Source: Acidobacteriota bacterium
GTDB lineage: Bacteria > Acidobacteriota > Terriglobia > Terriglobales > Acidobacteriaceae
DNA length: 64,000 bases
Direction: 5' to 3'
NCBI GenBank assembly: GCA_018268755.1
Contig: JAFDVW010000009.1
Location: 1 to 64,000, forward strand
Below are positions 62,978 through 64,000 of the stretch, in pieces. The position numbers were made by a program, and so were the translations under genes. The stretch's first letter is position 1; the number at the start of each line of letters is the position of its first letter. The notes beneath the pieces are model-generated. The model saw nothing but the letters and a program-made list of their open reading frames with translations, made no database searches and was not told the DNA's origin.

Positions 62978-64000
62978 TTGAAAATTCTTTGGGTCAAACC
63001 GGGCAAACTGCTACCGCTCGATACCGGGGGCAAGCTGCGCACCTACAACATCCTGCGCCAGCTTTCCCTTGGTCACCAGCTCACTTATCTTTCCTACTAC
63101 GGCGGTACACGCGACGAGAATTACGAGCGTGAAGTGCAGGAGCACCTTCCCGGCACAATCACCATTCACGCGCCTACCGCCGACTCGCCCCTGGGGCGAT
63201 ATCTCGACTATGGCCGGAGATTTTTCTGGCGGGCCCCCTATGCGGTGAGCCGGTTTACCGATCCCCGGGTGCTGGCGCAGGTGACAGGCTGGTTTGAGGA
63301 GCGCCGCTTTGACGTGGCGGTGTGCGATTTTCTGGCCAGTGCGCTGAATTTTCCGCGGCGCCTTTCCATCCCCACCGTGCTCTTCCAACACAATGTGGAA
63401 AGCGTGCTCTGGCAACGCCGGGCCGACTTTGAAAGCAAGTGGCTCGACCGCACCGTGGCTAAAATTGAATCGGCAAAAATGGACCGCTTTGAACCGGAGC
63501 AGGTGCGGCGCTTTCATCATGTCATCGCCGTCTCCGAGCAGGACCGCCAGGCCATGAGCGGCATGTGCGGCGGGGAGCGCATCAGCGTGGTTCCCACCGG
63601 CGTGGACCTGGCAAAATATCAATACGATCCCACCGTCCGGCCCTCGGGACCGCTGGTGGTCTTCACCGGATCCATGGACTGGGGCGCCAACGTAGACGGA
63701 GTGGAGTATTTCTGCCAGGGCATCTGGCCGCGCGTGCTGGCGCAAGTGCCACAAGCCAGGTTTCGGATCGTGGGGCGTGATCCTCATCCGCGGGTAAAGA
63801 AACTGGCGTCCGCCACAGTGGAGGTCACCGGCACGGTGCCTTCCATTGTGGACCACCTGCGTGAAGCCGCAGTGCTGGTCGTTCCGCTGCGCATCGGCAG
63901 CGGGACCCGCATCAAAATTTACGAGGGCATGGCCATGGGCAAGGCCACCGTGTCCACCACCGTAGGGGCGGAGGGCCTGGACGTGCAGCACCAGCGCGAC
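62978..64000 (+). CDS. Family 4 glycosyltransferase, exosortase/EpsH-locus type (cut by the window end)
   Basis: 341 residues are visible, from a TTG four bases after the algD stop. LKILWVKPGKLLPLDTGGKL at the start is the form seen in sugar transferases of PEP-CTERM/EpsH loci. VVPTGVDLAKYQ, VVFTGSMDWGANVDGVEYF, VVPLRIGSGTRIKIYEGMA and GKATVSTTVGAEGL follow the GT-B fold. The C-terminus lies beyond the window. It likely adds a sugar, perhaps mannuronate from the preceding enzyme, to the repeat unit. Confidence 0.88.
   Translation, partial: MKILWVKPGKLLPLDTGGKLRTYNILRQLSLGHQLTYLSYYGGTRDENYEREVQEHLPGTITIHAPTADSPLGRYLDYGRRFFWRAPYAVSRFTDPRVLAQVTGWFEERRFDVAVCDFLASALNFPRRLSIPTVLFQHNVESVLWQRRADFESKWLDRTVAKIESAKMDRFEPEQVRRFHHVIAVSEQDRQAMSGMCGGERISVVPTGVDLAKYQYDPTVRPSGPLVVFTGSMDWGANVDGVEYFCQGIWPRVLAQVPQARFRIVGRDPHPRVKKLASATVEVTGTVPSIVDHLREAAVLVVPLRIGSGTRIKIYEGMAMGKATVSTTVGAEGLDVQHQRD

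Overview
The window reads like chromosomal DNA of a free-living member of the Acidobacteriota, probably a soil lineage close to the Koribacter/Terriglobus group. This is inferred from sequence style, not from a marker tree: an Oar-like TonB receptor with an N-terminal carboxypeptidase-regulatory domain, a secreted protein with an internal lipobox/poly-glycine C-terminal module, many stand-alone receiver and LuxR-type HTH genes, GC-rich coding DNA, TTG/GTG starts and GGAGG-type ribosome sites. No phage, integrase, transposase, CRISPR array or rRNA was seen. The only RNA gene is a tRNA-Arg(CCG).

Region 1 (1-15714) looks like one amine-acquisition and breakdown locus. A minus-strand operon carries a TonB-dependent receptor, a class III aminotransferase, an APC amine/amino-acid permease, a GT39-type membrane glycosyltransferase and an aldehyde dehydrogenase cut by the window edge. 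Facing it across back-to-back promoters is a regulator fusing MerR HTH, XRE HTH and cupin domains, followed by an exported amidohydrolase and a complete PotD-A-B-C type ABC importer. An inverted repeat lies over both promoters and is a candidate operator.

Region 2 (15862-23157) is housekeeping and small genes: typA/bipA, a secreted coiled-coil protein, a zinc-ribbon peptide, L-lactate dehydrogenase, a glycine-rich RRM protein, two unknowns and an intact diguanylate cyclase. Region 3 (23216-30287, minus strand) is a compact oxidative pentose-phosphate cluster: tkt, tal, gnd, zwf, glk, with a short gnd that is probably NAD-linked. Region 4 (30563-37676) has a PilZ protein, a repeat protein with a natural hexahistidine tract, sugar-nucleotide genes (NeuC-like epimerase, DegT aminotransferase), a methyltransferase and a large secreted protein.

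Region 5 (38027-43735) is a regulatory island. Two membrane-anchored zinc-ribbon proteins (one GAF, one Sel1-like) are flanked by two paralogous pairs of single-domain LuxR-type HTH genes and a stand-alone receiver. In the second pair one HTH gene lies wholly inside the other in a different frame.

Region 6 (44449-64000) is an exopolysaccharide locus: GT2, a degenerate NRPS-like protein lacking catalytic motifs, a Wzx-type flippase, a polysaccharide deacetylase, a sulfate-activation operon (Sat-CysC fusion, TauE/SafE permease, CysQ), a PhoA-type phosphatase, then asparagine-synthase-like amidotransferase, heparinase II/III protein and GT4 on minus, and an AlgD-like GDP-mannose dehydrogenase plus a second GT4 (cut by the window end) on plus. 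The mix resembles exosortase/EpsH-type polysaccharide loci, and a candidate sigma-54 promoter precedes the GT2 gene.
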